Both the position numbers and the translations under genes were made by a program. A stretch of 16,646 nt of DNA from contig JBKJTY010000030.1 in NCBI GenBank assembly GCA_046590235.1, forward strand, positions 1 to 16,646, in the 5' to 3' direction. Positions 1 to 7,184 of this stretch are shown here, piece after piece. Below the pieces are notes generated by a model, which saw only the letters and a program-made list of their open reading frames with translations, did not search any database and was not told the DNA's origin. Source of the stretch: 2-02-FULL-45-10 sp046590235. Lineage in GTDB: Bacteria; Patescibacteriota; Patescibacteriia; Magasanikbacterales; GWA2-37-8. How positions within the stretch are numbered: the first letter of the stretch is position 1; every line of letters starts with the position of its first letter.

Positions 1-72
1 GCTGTACTGCTGGCGGGAGTAATTTTAATGGCGACGGGTGTTCTAGTATCATTTTTTGGAAAGGATGAATAA
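1..72 (+). CDS. C-terminal end of a membrane protein (partial)
   Basis: An open frame runs from the window edge to a TAA at 70-72 and encodes 23 residues, mostly hydrophobic (V, L, I, A, G), ending in the polar tail FGKDE. This looks like a final transmembrane helix with a short charged C-terminus. The protein starts outside the window, so the family cannot be named. The SD-like GGAAAGGA of the next gene lies inside its last codons, so the two genes are probably co-transcribed and translationally coupled. Confidence 0.5.
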   Translation, partial: AVLLAGVILMATGVLVSFFGKDE

Positions 73-73
73 A

Positions 74-430
74 ATGAATATTAAAATATTAAAATTAGTT
101 GATTCTGGTGTGCCTAATATGGAGGCGCTTCACCTAAGAGTTATTTCTGATGATAATATCGGTAGGTATATTGTAATTGATACAGTTCAGGCAGAGCCAG
201 GTAAGGTTTCAAGCTTAGTTAAGAATGCCTATTGGTTTCCTGACACTGTTGTGCGATCTGGTGATTTGATTATTTTATATACAAAACCTGGGTCAAATTC
301 GCAGGTTAAGAATCCAGATAACACTACTACTTGGTATTTTTATTGGGGACATAAAAAGACATTGTGGAATAATTCTCAAAGTTCTGCTGTTTTAGTAAAG
401 TCTGAAGCTTGGGAATATAAGGCTAAGTAG
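74..430 (+). CDS. Lamin-tail-like beta-sandwich protein (hypothetical)
   Basis: A 118-residue protein with no signal peptide or membrane segment. The middle and C-terminal part carries the pattern YWFPDTVVRSGDLIILYTK, an aromatic turn FYWG, and LWNNSQSSAVLV. This order (F-P, then R-S-G-D-hydrophobic strand, then W-N-N-x-x-S-A-V-L) resembles lamin-tail domains, whose usual pattern ends W-N-N-x-G-D-x-A-x-L. The fold assignment is by eye. I chose ATG 74 because the purine-rich GGAAAGGA at 58-65 sits 8 bases upstream; in-frame TTG 56 and ATG 65 are alternatives, and ATG 65 would overlap the previous gene. It lies directly before a type I restriction-modification remnant, so it may belong to a defence island. 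Its function is unknown to me. Confidence 0.6.
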   Translation: MNIKILKLVDSGVPNMEALHLRVISDDNIGRYIVIDTVQAEPGKVSSLVKNAYWFPDTVVRSGDLIILYTKPGSNSQVKNPDNTTTWYFYWGHKKTLWNNSQSSAVLVKSEAWEYKAK

Positions 431-482
431 TGATAGCGATTCATTCTTTAGTCAATAGTCTTCAGTAAAATTTAATCTCATT

Positions 483-1520
483 GTGGTATATAGTAACTGC
501 TATTGTGAAGCTGCTGCTATAGCACTTACCACTTCTGAGATCGTGCCAGAAGGTATTATTTTTCAATCTGGGACAGCATATAAACAATTGCGTAAGAACC
601 TCATTGAAGATGGTTTATACGCGGTTGTAAGTCTTCCGTCAGGTACTTTTCAGCCATATAGTGGTGTTAAGACAAGCGTACTGTTGTTTGATAATGAATT
701 AGCAAAGCGAACTAAAGATATTTTGTTTATAAAAGTTGAGAATGATGGTTTTGATTTAGGTGCTACTAAACGGCCAATTAATAAAAATGATTTACCTACG
801 GCGCTGAAAATTTTAAATAGCTGGAGAATAAATGATAAGGTAGAAAATGAGATAGCGGTTTATGTTGAAAAAATAAGAATTGTCGAAAGTGGTGACTATA
901 ATCTTTTTGGCGATCGTTATCGAACTGCGACCACTCACGTTTCAACTAAATGGCCAATAGTAAAATTAGGGGATGTTTCTAATTTAATGACAGGCGGGAC
1001 GCCTTCAACATTGAAAAAGGAATACTATGGAGGCAATATTAAATGGCTTGTTTCTGGAGATATTAATAAAGGTGAAATATTTGATTGTGAAGGAAGAATT
1101 ACTGAGCTTGCTTTGAAAGAATCTAACGCAAGATTGTTGCCTGCCAATTCTGTTTTGATTGCTTTAAACGGACAGGGTAAGACTCGTGGGACAGTAGCTA
1201 TTCTTCGTATAGAAGCTGCTTGTAACCAGTCATTAGTGTCAATAAACCCAAATACTCAAAAATTACTTCCTGAATTTTTGTTGTATGTTTTAAAAGAAAA
1301 ATATCAAGAGATACGAGATATCAATGGTGAAAATCAACGAGGAGGACTTAATATGTCAATAATTAGGTCAATTAAAATTCCTCTTCCACCACTTGAAATA
1401 CAAAAACAAGCTATCGAAAAAATTGATGCTAAACGCGTACAAGTTGAATCTGCTAAAAAGCTTATTGTAATTCACGAACAAGAAATTAAAGATGTTATTG
1501 TAAAGCTTTTAACAGAATAA
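483..1520 (+). pseudogene. Truncated HsdM fused to a half HsdS (type I restriction-modification remnant)
   Basis: Residues about 20-110 match the C-terminal part of type I N6-adenine methyltransferases: IVPEGIIF, the LRKNLIEDG helix, LPSGTFQPYSGVKTSVLLF and the DGFDLGATKRPI segment. After a linker, residues about 155-300 form one target-recognition domain (TGGTPST, YYGGNIKWLVSGDI, ALNGQGKTRGTVAI, CNQSLVSI, RGGLNMSIIRSIKIPLPP), followed by the conserved coiled helix EIQKQAIEKIDAK. HsdM proteins usually have about 500 residues with an N-terminal helical domain, the SAM-binding loop and the NPPF catalytic motif. All of that is missing here, and the sequence upstream of residue 20 does not look like HsdM. 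Methylation activity should be lost. The S half, with one recognition domain and one spacer helix, could still bind DNA as a dimer. No HsdR is visible. The GTG start is arbitrary, since the frame opens after TAA at 465-467. Confidence 0.75.
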
Positions 1521-1524
1521 TTCT

Positions 1525-1971
1525 ATGGTTAGCCCGAATGAAATAGTAATGCACCGCGCCATTGATTTTGCCCGCGCCCACCACCAAGAATCTGGCCACG
1601 CCGTCGCCGCCCTCATCGTCAAAGACGACCAAGTAATCGCCGAAGCAATAACCACTGTCACCCAAGACCAGGATTCCACCTGCCACGCCGAAATAAACGC
1701 CCTCCGAGCAGCCATGAAAAAACTTGGCACACGCACACTAGTCGATTGTTACCTCTATACGACCTACGAACCATGCCCCATGTGCACTTCCGCCGCTATC
1801 CGGGCAAAGATGAAAGGAATCGTCTATGGCGCGAGTAGGGAAGACCGAAATGAGAAGTATAGTTGGCGTATTATGATCCCGGCGAGTGAAGTAATTGAAC
1901 GGGGGATGCCGAAGTTGGAGTTGTATCCGGAGTTTATGCGGGATGAATGTAGGAAATTATTAAATTTATAG
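1525..1971 (+). CDS. Zn-dependent nucleoside/base deaminase (CDA superfamily)
   Basis: A 148-residue protein with both signatures of the cytidine deaminase-like fold: HAE at 54-56 (zinc ligand and catalytic Glu) and PCPMC at 83-87 (two zinc-ligand Cys). The spacing and length fit the TadA/guanine-deaminase/cytosine-deaminase branch. The substrate (tRNA A34, guanine or another base) cannot be fixed from these motifs. The gene starts four bases after the HsdM-HsdS remnant with no SD, and its first 300 bases are clearly richer in G+C than the AT-rich island to the left, so the junction at about 1520 is a composition break. A hairpin terminator follows. Confidence 0.85.
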   Translation: MVSPNEIVMHRAIDFARAHHQESGHAVAALIVKDDQVIAEAITTVTQDQDSTCHAEINALRAAMKKLGTRTLVDCYLYTTYEPCPMCTSAAIRAKMKGIVYGASREDRNEKYSWRIMIPASEVIERGMPKLELYPEFMRDECRKLLNL

Positions 1972-1992
1972 TATTATTACACTGTATATAAA

Positions 1993-2019
1993 AGCACTCT
2001 ATAACCAGGGTGTTTTTAT
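1993..2019 (+). terminator. Rho-independent terminator after the deaminase
   Basis: The stem AGCACTCT / AGGGTGTT is 8 bp with two G-U pairs. The loop is ATAACC, followed by TTTATT. It closes the deaminase unit. Confidence 0.75.
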
Positions 2020-2026
2020 TTGTTGA

Positions 2027-2055
2027 TTGTTACTAATCTCTATAAGTGGTATCAT
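2027..2055 (+). promoter_or_regulatory. Sigma70-type promoter of the peptidoglycan-binding protein
   Basis: TTGTTA at 2027-2032, a 17-base spacer, and TATCAT at 2050-2055. It lies inside the N-terminal extension of the longest open frame, which supports starting that gene at ATG 2101. The same -35 hexamer and spacer length occur upstream of metK. Confidence 0.6.
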
Positions 2056-2100
2056 AGTCTCATTCTAAGCATATTCTTTATATTACTTTTTATCTTTCGC

Positions 2101-4260
2101 ATGCCTGCCTTTTTAAAACGTATTGTTACTTCCTTCTTTGTTTTCTGGTTTTCGGTGGTTGGGATGTTTGGATATCAGATATCTACTGCATTAGCGTTCG
2201 ACACAGTATCTTTTACGGGTCTTGGTACTTCTGTAACACCCGGTGAATCTAACTTCGCTTTTTTGAAATTTACGTTTGAAGGACCAAGCGGCGGCATGCC
2301 ATCCTATTTGCAATACATTATATTTAATACTGCCGGAAGTTCACCAAGTGATCTTAGCACCCTTAATGCTAATGTAAAACAGGTCTTTCTCTACATGGAT
2401 GGTACCAACTGCGACACTGGAGCAAGTAACGGAGACGGTTTGTTTAACAACGGTACCGGTGATACGCTGATTGGTTTTGCGGGTGCGGCAGATGGTTCTG
2501 TTCCTGCTATTCAGGAAAACTTCGGTGTCATTAAGTCTACTTTCGATGCGTATTTACAGAGCGGTGCCCTTAGTGGTAGAGGCGGTATAAGTTGCGATCT
2601 GAACATGTATGCTGAATCTGCCGTTCCAATTCGGACCACTTTTGGTAGTCCTAAAACAATTTTCGTGGTTTTAAAAATGCAATCTGGTGCGACTGTCGGA
2701 AACACTGTTCGGTTTCAAGTGGGAGCCGGTGATACCGGTGACTCATTGGGTGAATTTAACCAAAGTGCTTCAGCGGCCTTCACTGCTACTATTGCTTCAG
2801 CTAATGCTGCCCCTACGGCTAGTTCATTATCATTGACGCCTGCAACTAATGGCACTGGCAATGTTGCTGTTTCTGTGGCTGTGAGTGATGCTGATGCGAA
2901 CGCTGTTAAGCTCAAAACAGAATATAAGGCTGGTACTTGTGCCAGCTATTCCGGCCAGTCATCTTCTACGCTAAGCGGGATTGCTACGGCTAGTAGCGGA
3001 TTAGTAACTCAAAATAATGCCGCTGCCGGTGGATACCAATTATCCTCCATTACTACCGCGAGTACCAATACGGTAAGTTATACGTGGGACTCGCTGACCA
3101 ATGTTCCATCGGGAGATGGGGCGTATTGTCTTTTTGTAACACCAAATGATGGCACTACTGACGGTACTACTGTGTCTACTACGGTTACTATCGACAATGT
3201 TGCTCCGACTGCGCCCGGGGCTTTGATTCGTAGTTCAGCAACAACAGCGGCTGTAACAGTAGTCTACGGTGCTGCATCAGTAGAAACTAATTTTAGCGAA
3301 TATAAGATTTTTTATAAAGCTGGTTCGTCTGGCGTAACTACTTTAAACACCGCCATCACTTCTTCTACTAACAGTAGTCTTGGATCTAGAACGTACGGCG
3401 GTGATACAACTTTTTCAATTTCAAGCCTGACAGTCGCAACTCAATACGTTGCCAATATTTGGGCTTTTGACACGTATGGTAATAGTAGCTCATCAACAAG
3501 CGAGCTGGCCATCAGTACTACAGCATATCCATATTACTCTCCTCCATTGGTTTCCCAAGCGAATATCACTGAGCCGATTTTCGCGCAACCGCTTATTCAA
3601 CACCCATTACCACCGATTGAAAAACCAATAGCGTTGATTATGCAGCCGATAGTGCAAATAATTGCTTCGCCAATTGTTGTTCTTGCGCCACCGGTTGTAG
3701 CGCCAGTTATTGTCCCGGAAAAAGCACTCACCATTAAAATTACCCAACCTATAAAACCAGGTACTCGAAGTGAAACAGTCATTGATATCCAACGCGGTTT
3801 AAACACACTTGGGTTTGCAGTTTCAAAAACTGGCGCCGGTTCTCCTGGCAAAGAAACAAACTTCTTAGGCGCAGCTACTAGACGGGCGCTAGTTAATTTT
3901 CAAAAGAGCAATGGTTTGGCGTCGACAGGTAAAGCTGACGAGGCAACGGTTAATGTGTTAAACAAACTTTTGTCAGAAAAAGCACCTGCTGGTAAAGTGT
4001 TGGGTGATAAAATAATTTCCTTTAAACGTGACCTTGCTACTGGTAATATAGGTAGTGATGTTAAAGAATTACAAAAATGGTTAAATGATAATGGTTACAC
4101 TGTTGCTGACGAAGATCTCCCAGGCTCTCCGAATAATGAAACTTTTAAATTTGGTCGAGCTACACGTAACGCAGTTAAGCGTCTGCAAAAAGATCGTGGT
4201 CAGAAAGAAAATGGTATTTTAACTAAGTTGCAACTGAATAACTTAGTTACAGCCGAATAA
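2101..4260 (+). CDS. Secreted multidomain protein with FN3-like and two peptidoglycan-binding domains
   Basis: A 719-residue protein from ATG 2101. The N-terminus (MPAFLKR, a hydrophobic stretch, then STALA-F) is a signal peptide; the longer TTG-2020 frame would contain the promoter. Residues about 38-233 form a Gly/Ser/Thr-rich domain. Residues about 234-370 form an Ig/FN3-like repeat containing a YCLF-type strand. Residues about 370-475 are FN3-like (FSEYKIFYKAG, VATQYVANIWAFDTYGN). A Pro-rich linker of about 60 residues follows. Two PG_binding_1 repeats end the protein: about 547-625 (SETVIDIQRGLNTLGF, FLGAATRRALVNFQKSNGL) and about 640-718 (SDVKELQKWLNDNGY, FGRATRNAVKRLQKDRG). It is probably exported and anchored to peptidoglycan as a surface or adhesion protein; the ligand is unknown. 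It is transcribed alone, between its own promoter and terminator. Confidence 0.85.
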   Translation: MPAFLKRIVTSFFVFWFSVVGMFGYQISTALAFDTVSFTGLGTSVTPGESNFAFLKFTFEGPSGGMPSYLQYIIFNTAGSSPSDLSTLNANVKQVFLYMDGTNCDTGASNGDGLFNNGTGDTLIGFAGAADGSVPAIQENFGVIKSTFDAYLQSGALSGRGGISCDLNMYAESAVPIRTTFGSPKTIFVVLKMQSGATVGNTVRFQVGAGDTGDSLGEFNQSASAAFTATIASANAAPTASSLSLTPATNGTGNVAVSVAVSDADANAVKLKTEYKAGTCASYSGQSSSTLSGIATASSGLVTQNNAAAGGYQLSSITTASTNTVSYTWDSLTNVPSGDGAYCLFVTPNDGTTDGTTVSTTVTIDNVAPTAPGALIRSSATTAAVTVVYGAASVETNFSEYKIFYKAGSSGVTTLNTAITSSTNSSLGSRTYGGDTTFSISSLTVATQYVANIWAFDTYGNSSSSTSELAISTTAYPYYSPPLVSQANITEPIFAQPLIQHPLPPIEKPIALIMQPIVQIIASPIVVLAPPVVAPVIVPEKALTIKITQPIKPGTRSETVIDIQRGLNTLGFAVSKTGAGSPGKETNFLGAATRRALVNFQKSNGLASTGKADEATVNVLNKLLSEKAPAGKVLGDKIISFKRDLATGNIGSDVKELQKWLNDNGYTVADEDLPGSPNNETFKFGRATRNAVKRLQKDRGQKENGILTKLQLNNLVTAE

Positions 4261-4272
4261 TTATAATGTAGT

Positions 4273-4307
4273 AAATAATGCTATGCATTTCATAGCATTA
4301 TTTTTTT
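4273..4307 (+). terminator. Strong rho-independent terminator
   Basis: TAATGCTATG (4276-4285) pairs perfectly with CATAGCATTA (4291-4300) around the loop CATTT. A run of seven T follows, and the flanking A/T bases extend the stem. Confidence 0.9.
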
Positions 4308-4309
4308 AC

Positions 4310-4338
4310 TTGTTAATTCCTTATAATTCGGATATACT
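4310..4338 (+). promoter_or_regulatory. metK promoter
   Basis: TTGTTA at 4310-4315, a 17-base spacer, and TATACT at 4333-4338. The expected transcript start is about 4345, which leaves a leader of about 155 bases before metK. Confidence 0.75.
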
Positions 4339-4344
4339 AATGGT

Positions 4345-4498
4345 GCACAAGATGGTGGCAGTTGCTGCTCGGTCCTATCAATACTCGGTCCTTAGCGTTG
4401 ATTACTCATCAGCAACTTTCTGCTCATACGAGCTTCTCTCTATCTTCGTGCCTTAATTCAAGATCCAAGCCTACGCTTGGTAGTTTCTTTACATATTT
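4345..4498 (+). promoter_or_regulatory. Long structured metK leader, candidate cis-regulatory RNA
   Basis: AGTTGCTG at 4360-4367 pairs with CAGCAACT at 4410-4417 (8 bp). Inside it, ATCAA (4377-4381) can pair with TTGAT (4398-4402), and the 9-mer CTCGGTCCT occurs twice (4368-4376, 4384-4392), once beside and once in the loop of the inner stem. GCTC-atac-GAGC follows at 4422-4433. A perfect CCAAGC-CTAC-GCTTGG hairpin at 4465-4480 precedes the start codon and is followed by a T-rich stretch. There is no SD. I could not match it to SAM-I, SAM-II or SAM-III features. The position before metK suggests methionine/SAM control, but that is inference. Confidence 0.4.
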
Positions 4499-5647
4499 AT
4501 GGCACAATCTTTTATTTTTACGTCTGAATCCGTTACCGAAGGTCACCCAGATAAAATTTGCGATCAGATTTCCGATGCTATCCTCGATGACTTTTTGCGA
4601 CAGGATCCTCGTTCCAAAGTGGCGGTGGAGTGTTTTACCACGACCGGTCTGTTGGTGATTGGCGGCGAGGTGACAAGCAAGGGTGTTAGCAACGCAGAAC
4701 GGATTGCTCGAAACGTTCTTCGAGATATTGGATATACTGATGCAGCGTATGGTATTTCAGCAGAGTACGCTGGTGTACTGACCACGCTCCATGAACAATC
4801 GCCGGATATCGCGCGCGGGGTGAACCAGGTGAGCGCGGAAGAGCAGGGGGCGGGGGATCAGGGTCTCATGTTTGGCTTTGCGACGAATGAAACGCCGGAG
4901 CTCATGCCGCTTCCGATTATCCTGGCGCATCGTTTGGCAGAACGGTTAGCACTTGTGCGAAAGAACGGCACGATCCCGTATCTTCGCCCGGATGGCAAGA
5001 CGCAGGTGGCGGTGGAATATGTTGATGGCGAACCAACTCGATTAAAAAATGTTGTGGTGGCCGCGCAGCATCATGAGGGAATTCTGCTCGAAGATCTTCG
5101 CCGTGATGTGATTGAGCACGTAGTGAAGCCGGTTTGTGGAACGTATCTCGATACCAGAACAGAAACATTTATTAACATGACTGGTCAGTTTATTGTTGGC
5201 GGTCCACACGGTGATACGGGTTTAACTGGACGCAAGATTATTGTGGATACCTACGGAGGCTATGGCCGACACGGTGGTGGTTGTTTCTCGGGCAAGGATC
5301 CAAGCAAGGTAGATCGCTCAGGCGCATATATGGCTCGCTACGTGGCCAAGAATATCGTGGCTGCTCAATTAGCCGATCGATGTGAAGTACAGGTGTCCTA
5401 CGTCATTGGGAGAGCTTTGCCGACCAGTGTGTTTGTGAATACCTTTGGTACCGGGAAAGTGGCAGATGATGTTTTGGCTCGGGCGGTAACGGAGGTCTTT
5501 GATTTCCGACCAGGGAAGATTATTGAATACTTAGATTTACTTAGACCGATCTATCGTCAGACGGCGGCGTATGGGCATTTTGGGAGAGAAGGGTTTCCGT
5601 GGGAGAAGACGGATAAGGTTGAGGCGTTGGTGAAGGCGATTGGGTAA
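4499..5647 (+). CDS. metK: S-adenosylmethionine synthetase
   Basis: Makes S-adenosylmethionine from methionine and ATP in the cytoplasm. The protein has 382 residues, close to the roughly 384 of E. coli MetK. Visible family motifs are GHPDK at 15-19 (ATP-binding His), the signature GAGDQGLMFGFA from 117, GRKIIVDTYGG, and the P-loop-like signature GGGCFSGKDPSKVDRS at about 259-274. The usual form of the latter is GGGAFSGKDPTKVDRS, so A to C and T to S changes are seen. All three domains are present. The ATG at 4499 is fixed by the conserved N-terminus; no SD precedes it. It is a single-gene unit between its own promoter/leader and a terminator. Confidence 0.98.
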   Translation: MAQSFIFTSESVTEGHPDKICDQISDAILDDFLRQDPRSKVAVECFTTTGLLVIGGEVTSKGVSNAERIARNVLRDIGYTDAAYGISAEYAGVLTTLHEQSPDIARGVNQVSAEEQGAGDQGLMFGFATNETPELMPLPIILAHRLAERLALVRKNGTIPYLRPDGKTQVAVEYVDGEPTRLKNVVVAAQHHEGILLEDLRRDVIEHVVKPVCGTYLDTRTETFINMTGQFIVGGPHGDTGLTGRKIIVDTYGGYGRHGGGCFSGKDPSKVDRSGAYMARYVAKNIVAAQLADRCEVQVSYVIGRALPTSVFVNTFGTGKVADDVLARAVTEVFDFRPGKIIEYLDLLRPIYRQTAAYGHFGREGFPWEKTDKVEALVKAIG

Positions 5648-5661
5648 TTAGAGAATTAAAG

Positions 5662-5690
5662 AGCACCTCTGTACAAGGTGTTTTTTTATT
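5662..5690 (+). terminator. Rho-independent terminator after metK
   Basis: The stem AGCACCT / AGGTGTT has one G-U pair and the loop CTGTACA. It is followed by T-rich TTTTTATT. Confidence 0.8.
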
Positions 5691-5722
5691 TCTGGTTTAC
5701 TTTTTCCTTATAGTGAGCTTGG

Positions 5723-5728
5723 TATAGT
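5723..5728 (+). promoter_or_regulatory. Possible -10 element for the zeta-like gene
   Basis: TATAGT lies 23 bases before ATG 5752, but no convincing -35 is found at normal spacing (TTTACT at 5696-5701 leaves 21 bases). Confidence 0.35.
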
Positions 5729-5751
5729 GCTGCTGTAACAATGTTTACCCT

Positions 5752-6477
5752 ATGACCGAAGACGAAAACCAACTAATGGCAGCGGCAATTGTGTTTGCTA
5801 AAAAAGAAAGAAAAAATATCGCCAAGAGATTAACTGATACGGCAGTGTATGTTCCTGATGAGCACCCTACTTCTGTTTTTATGGCTGGTTCACCTGGTGC
5901 TGGGAAAACAGAACTTTCTAAAAGTGTACTCTTGTTGCTTGAGAAAGAAGTTGGAAACCGTGTTGTTCGTATCGATGCTGATGAAATTAGAGCTCTTATC
6001 CCTGGTTATACCGGAAAAAACTCTGTTTTATTTCAGGGCGCTGTCTCGCTCGTTGTTGATAGCGTGCATGATTTAGTGCTGAAAAATAAACAAAACTTTA
6101 TACTTGATGGGACTTTTTCAAAATACGAAAAAGCAATTATTAACGTGCAACGGTCAATAAGTCGTGGTCGTAATGTACGAGTTATGTATGTCTACCAACA
6201 TCCAAAAATAGCGTGGGAGTTTACGCAAATTAGAGAAAGAGTTGAGGGTAGAAATATTCCCAAGATAGCGTTTGTTGAACAGTTTTTGAGCGCGCGCGAA
6301 GTAGTTAAGCGTATTGCTGATGATTTCAAAGGCGAAAAGAGAGTAACAATTATTTTGGTCAAGAAAGATTTTGAAAATAGTATCGTTGAGTATAATAATA
6401 TTACTGTTCAAAATGTGAGTATTGACGACCATCTGTCGGTTACGTATACTAGAGAGGAATTAGAGAGAATACTATGA
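5752..6477 (+). CDS. Zeta-toxin-like P-loop kinase
   Basis: A 241-residue protein. FMAGSPGAGKTELSK holds the Walker A motif (46-53). RIDADEIR at 73-80 and the strand end LDGTF at 118-122 follow in the order seen in zeta/PezT-type kinases, which phosphorylate UDP-N-acetyl sugars and so block wall synthesis in known cases. Basic residues in the later helices (SRGRNVRV, RERVEGR, REVVKR) fit phosphate-binding roles. Substrate and toxicity here are inferred from the family only; other small-molecule kinases of the same fold are possible. The ATG has no SD. The stop overlaps the next start as ATGA, so the two proteins are very likely made together. Confidence 0.8.
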   Translation: MTEDENQLMAAAIVFAKKERKNIAKRLTDTAVYVPDEHPTSVFMAGSPGAGKTELSKSVLLLLEKEVGNRVVRIDADEIRALIPGYTGKNSVLFQGAVSLVVDSVHDLVLKNKQNFILDGTFSKYEKAIINVQRSISRGRNVRVMYVYQHPKIAWEFTQIRERVEGRNIPKIAFVEQFLSAREVVKRIADDFKGEKRVTIILVKKDFENSIVEYNNITVQNVSIDDHLSVTYTREELERIL

Positions 6478-6650
6478 AATTGAAGAAAAAACCATTACAA
6501 AAAAGGGAGTTTAATAGTCTATCTGACTTTTTTCTTAACGCTTCTCCTGAAAGGCAAGAACAGCTTTTTATTAAAGCTGGAAAAATGGCTAATGCGGAAC
6601 AGCGTAAGTTGGTTGAGAAAGCAAAGAAGCTTAGAGCTATATCGGAATAA
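6474..6650 (+). CDS. 58-residue basic protein overlapping the zeta-like gene (possible antitoxin)
   Basis: The ATG at 6474 overlaps the TGA of the kinase gene (ATGA), and the frame closes with TAA at 6650, immediately before a terminator. The product starts MKLKKKPLQKR, then has SLSDFFLNASPERQEQLF and an amphipathic, Lys-rich C-terminal helix (MANAEQRKLVEKAKKLR). It is small, charged and probably helical. Its position fits an antitoxin or partner of the kinase. Known epsilon and PezA antitoxins are encoded upstream of their toxins, so this order is reversed and the role is inference. No family was recognised. Confidence 0.7.
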   Translation: MKLKKKPLQKREFNSLSDFFLNASPERQEQLFIKAGKMANAEQRKLVEKAKKLRAISE

Positions 6651-6680
6651 ACACTCCAGTAATGGGGTGTTTTTTTATTT
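6649..6680 (+). terminator. Rho-independent terminator of the zeta operon
   Basis: ACACTCC (6651-6657) pairs with GGGGTGT (6664-6670) with one G-U pair, and A/T pairs extend it. The loop is AGTAAT, followed by a T-run and ATTT. Confidence 0.9.
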
Positions 6681-6710
6681 GATACGCGCTATTTTAAGGG
6701 CATACTTTAA

Positions 6711-6740
6711 AATAATGGCTAATCCAAGCCATTATTTTTG
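6711..6740. terminator. Second hairpin/terminator, possibly bidirectional
   Basis: AATAATGGCT (6711-6720) pairs perfectly with AGCCATTATT (6727-6736) around AATCCA, and a short T-run follows. A 7-bp AT-rich inverted repeat (6691-6697 / 6707-6713) sits just before it. Confidence 0.6.
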
Positions 6741-6748
6741 TTTTATCC

Positions 6749-6777
6749 TTGACAAAACCCCTAATTTGTGCTATACT
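6749..6777 (+). promoter_or_regulatory. Near-consensus sigma70-type promoter
   Basis: TTGACA at 6749-6754, a 17-base spacer, and TATACT at 6772-6777. This is the best promoter in the window. It drives the 89-residue membrane protein through a leader of about 118 bases. Confidence 0.85.
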
Positions 6778-6805
6778 GCGTTGTTAGTTCTTTTAATCGT
6801 GCAAC

Positions 6806-6893
6806 TAGGTAAAGCGATGAGTGCACTGTCCTGTATTGATCGTTTTACCTACTGCCATCAACCGACATGGCGTCATTATGTTGACGCTGGGAG
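6806..6893 (+). promoter_or_regulatory. Structured 5' leader with two hairpins and SD
   Basis: TAGGTAAAGCGAT (6806-6818) pairs with ATCGTTTTACCTA (6839-6851) as a 13-bp stem with one G-U and a 20-base loop. A second hairpin, GCGTCA (6870-6875) with TGACGC (6882-6887), ends two bases before the SD GGGAG (6889-6893). This arrangement could affect ribosome access. Confidence 0.55.
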
Positions 6894-6901
6894 TTCCACC
6901 A

Positions 6902-7171
6902 ATGAAGAATGCACTGTACGTGCTGTACTCGATCGCTGGCCTCGCCTGGGTGGTGTGTTTCATTTTCAACACACCTTTCCGGGATTCGATCCACAACACC
7001 TTTTTTCGGCTCGTCAACGCCACAGAGGTTCAGATCGACTCATTCCCCCTGCTCTTCGTTTTCGTCTTCTTCACCCTCGTGTTCTACTTCGCGGCCTGGT
7101 TTTTCCCGATCTTTCCACTCATCGGGTTCGCCAAACTGGAAGCACGAATGGAGCGAGTGCGGAGCAGGTAG
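6902..7171 (+). CDS. Small membrane protein, two predicted TM segments
   Basis: An 89-residue protein starting MKNALYVLYS. One hydrophobic segment spans about 4-22, and a long one spans about 48-74 (LLFVFVFFTLVFYFAAWFF). The tail is basic (EARMERVRSR), so the C-terminus is probably cytoplasmic. The start at ATG 6902 is chosen because GGGAG lies 8 bases upstream; the in-frame ATG at 6821 falls inside the leader hairpin region and adds a non-hydrophobic stretch. No family was recognised. Its G+C is higher than that of the surrounding resident genes. It forms a single-gene unit with its own near-consensus promoter, leader structures, 3' hairpin and terminator. Confidence 0.65.
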   Translation: MKNALYVLYSIAGLAWVVCFIFNTPFRDSIHNTFFRLVNATEVQIDSFPLLFVFVFFTLVFYFAAWFFPIFPLIGFAKLEARMERVRSR

Positions 7172-7184
7172 CCATGTCGGCTTC

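Noticed and set aside
2020..2100. N-terminal extension of the peptidoglycan-binding protein from TTG 2020
   Set aside because: It overlaps the terminator tail and contains a good promoter, and the signal peptide starts cleanly at ATG 2101.
4345..4498. SAM-I, SAM-II or SAM-III riboswitch or T-box in the metK leader
   Set aside because: The conserved cores of these classes could not be recognised in the leader, so only an unnamed structured leader is claimed.
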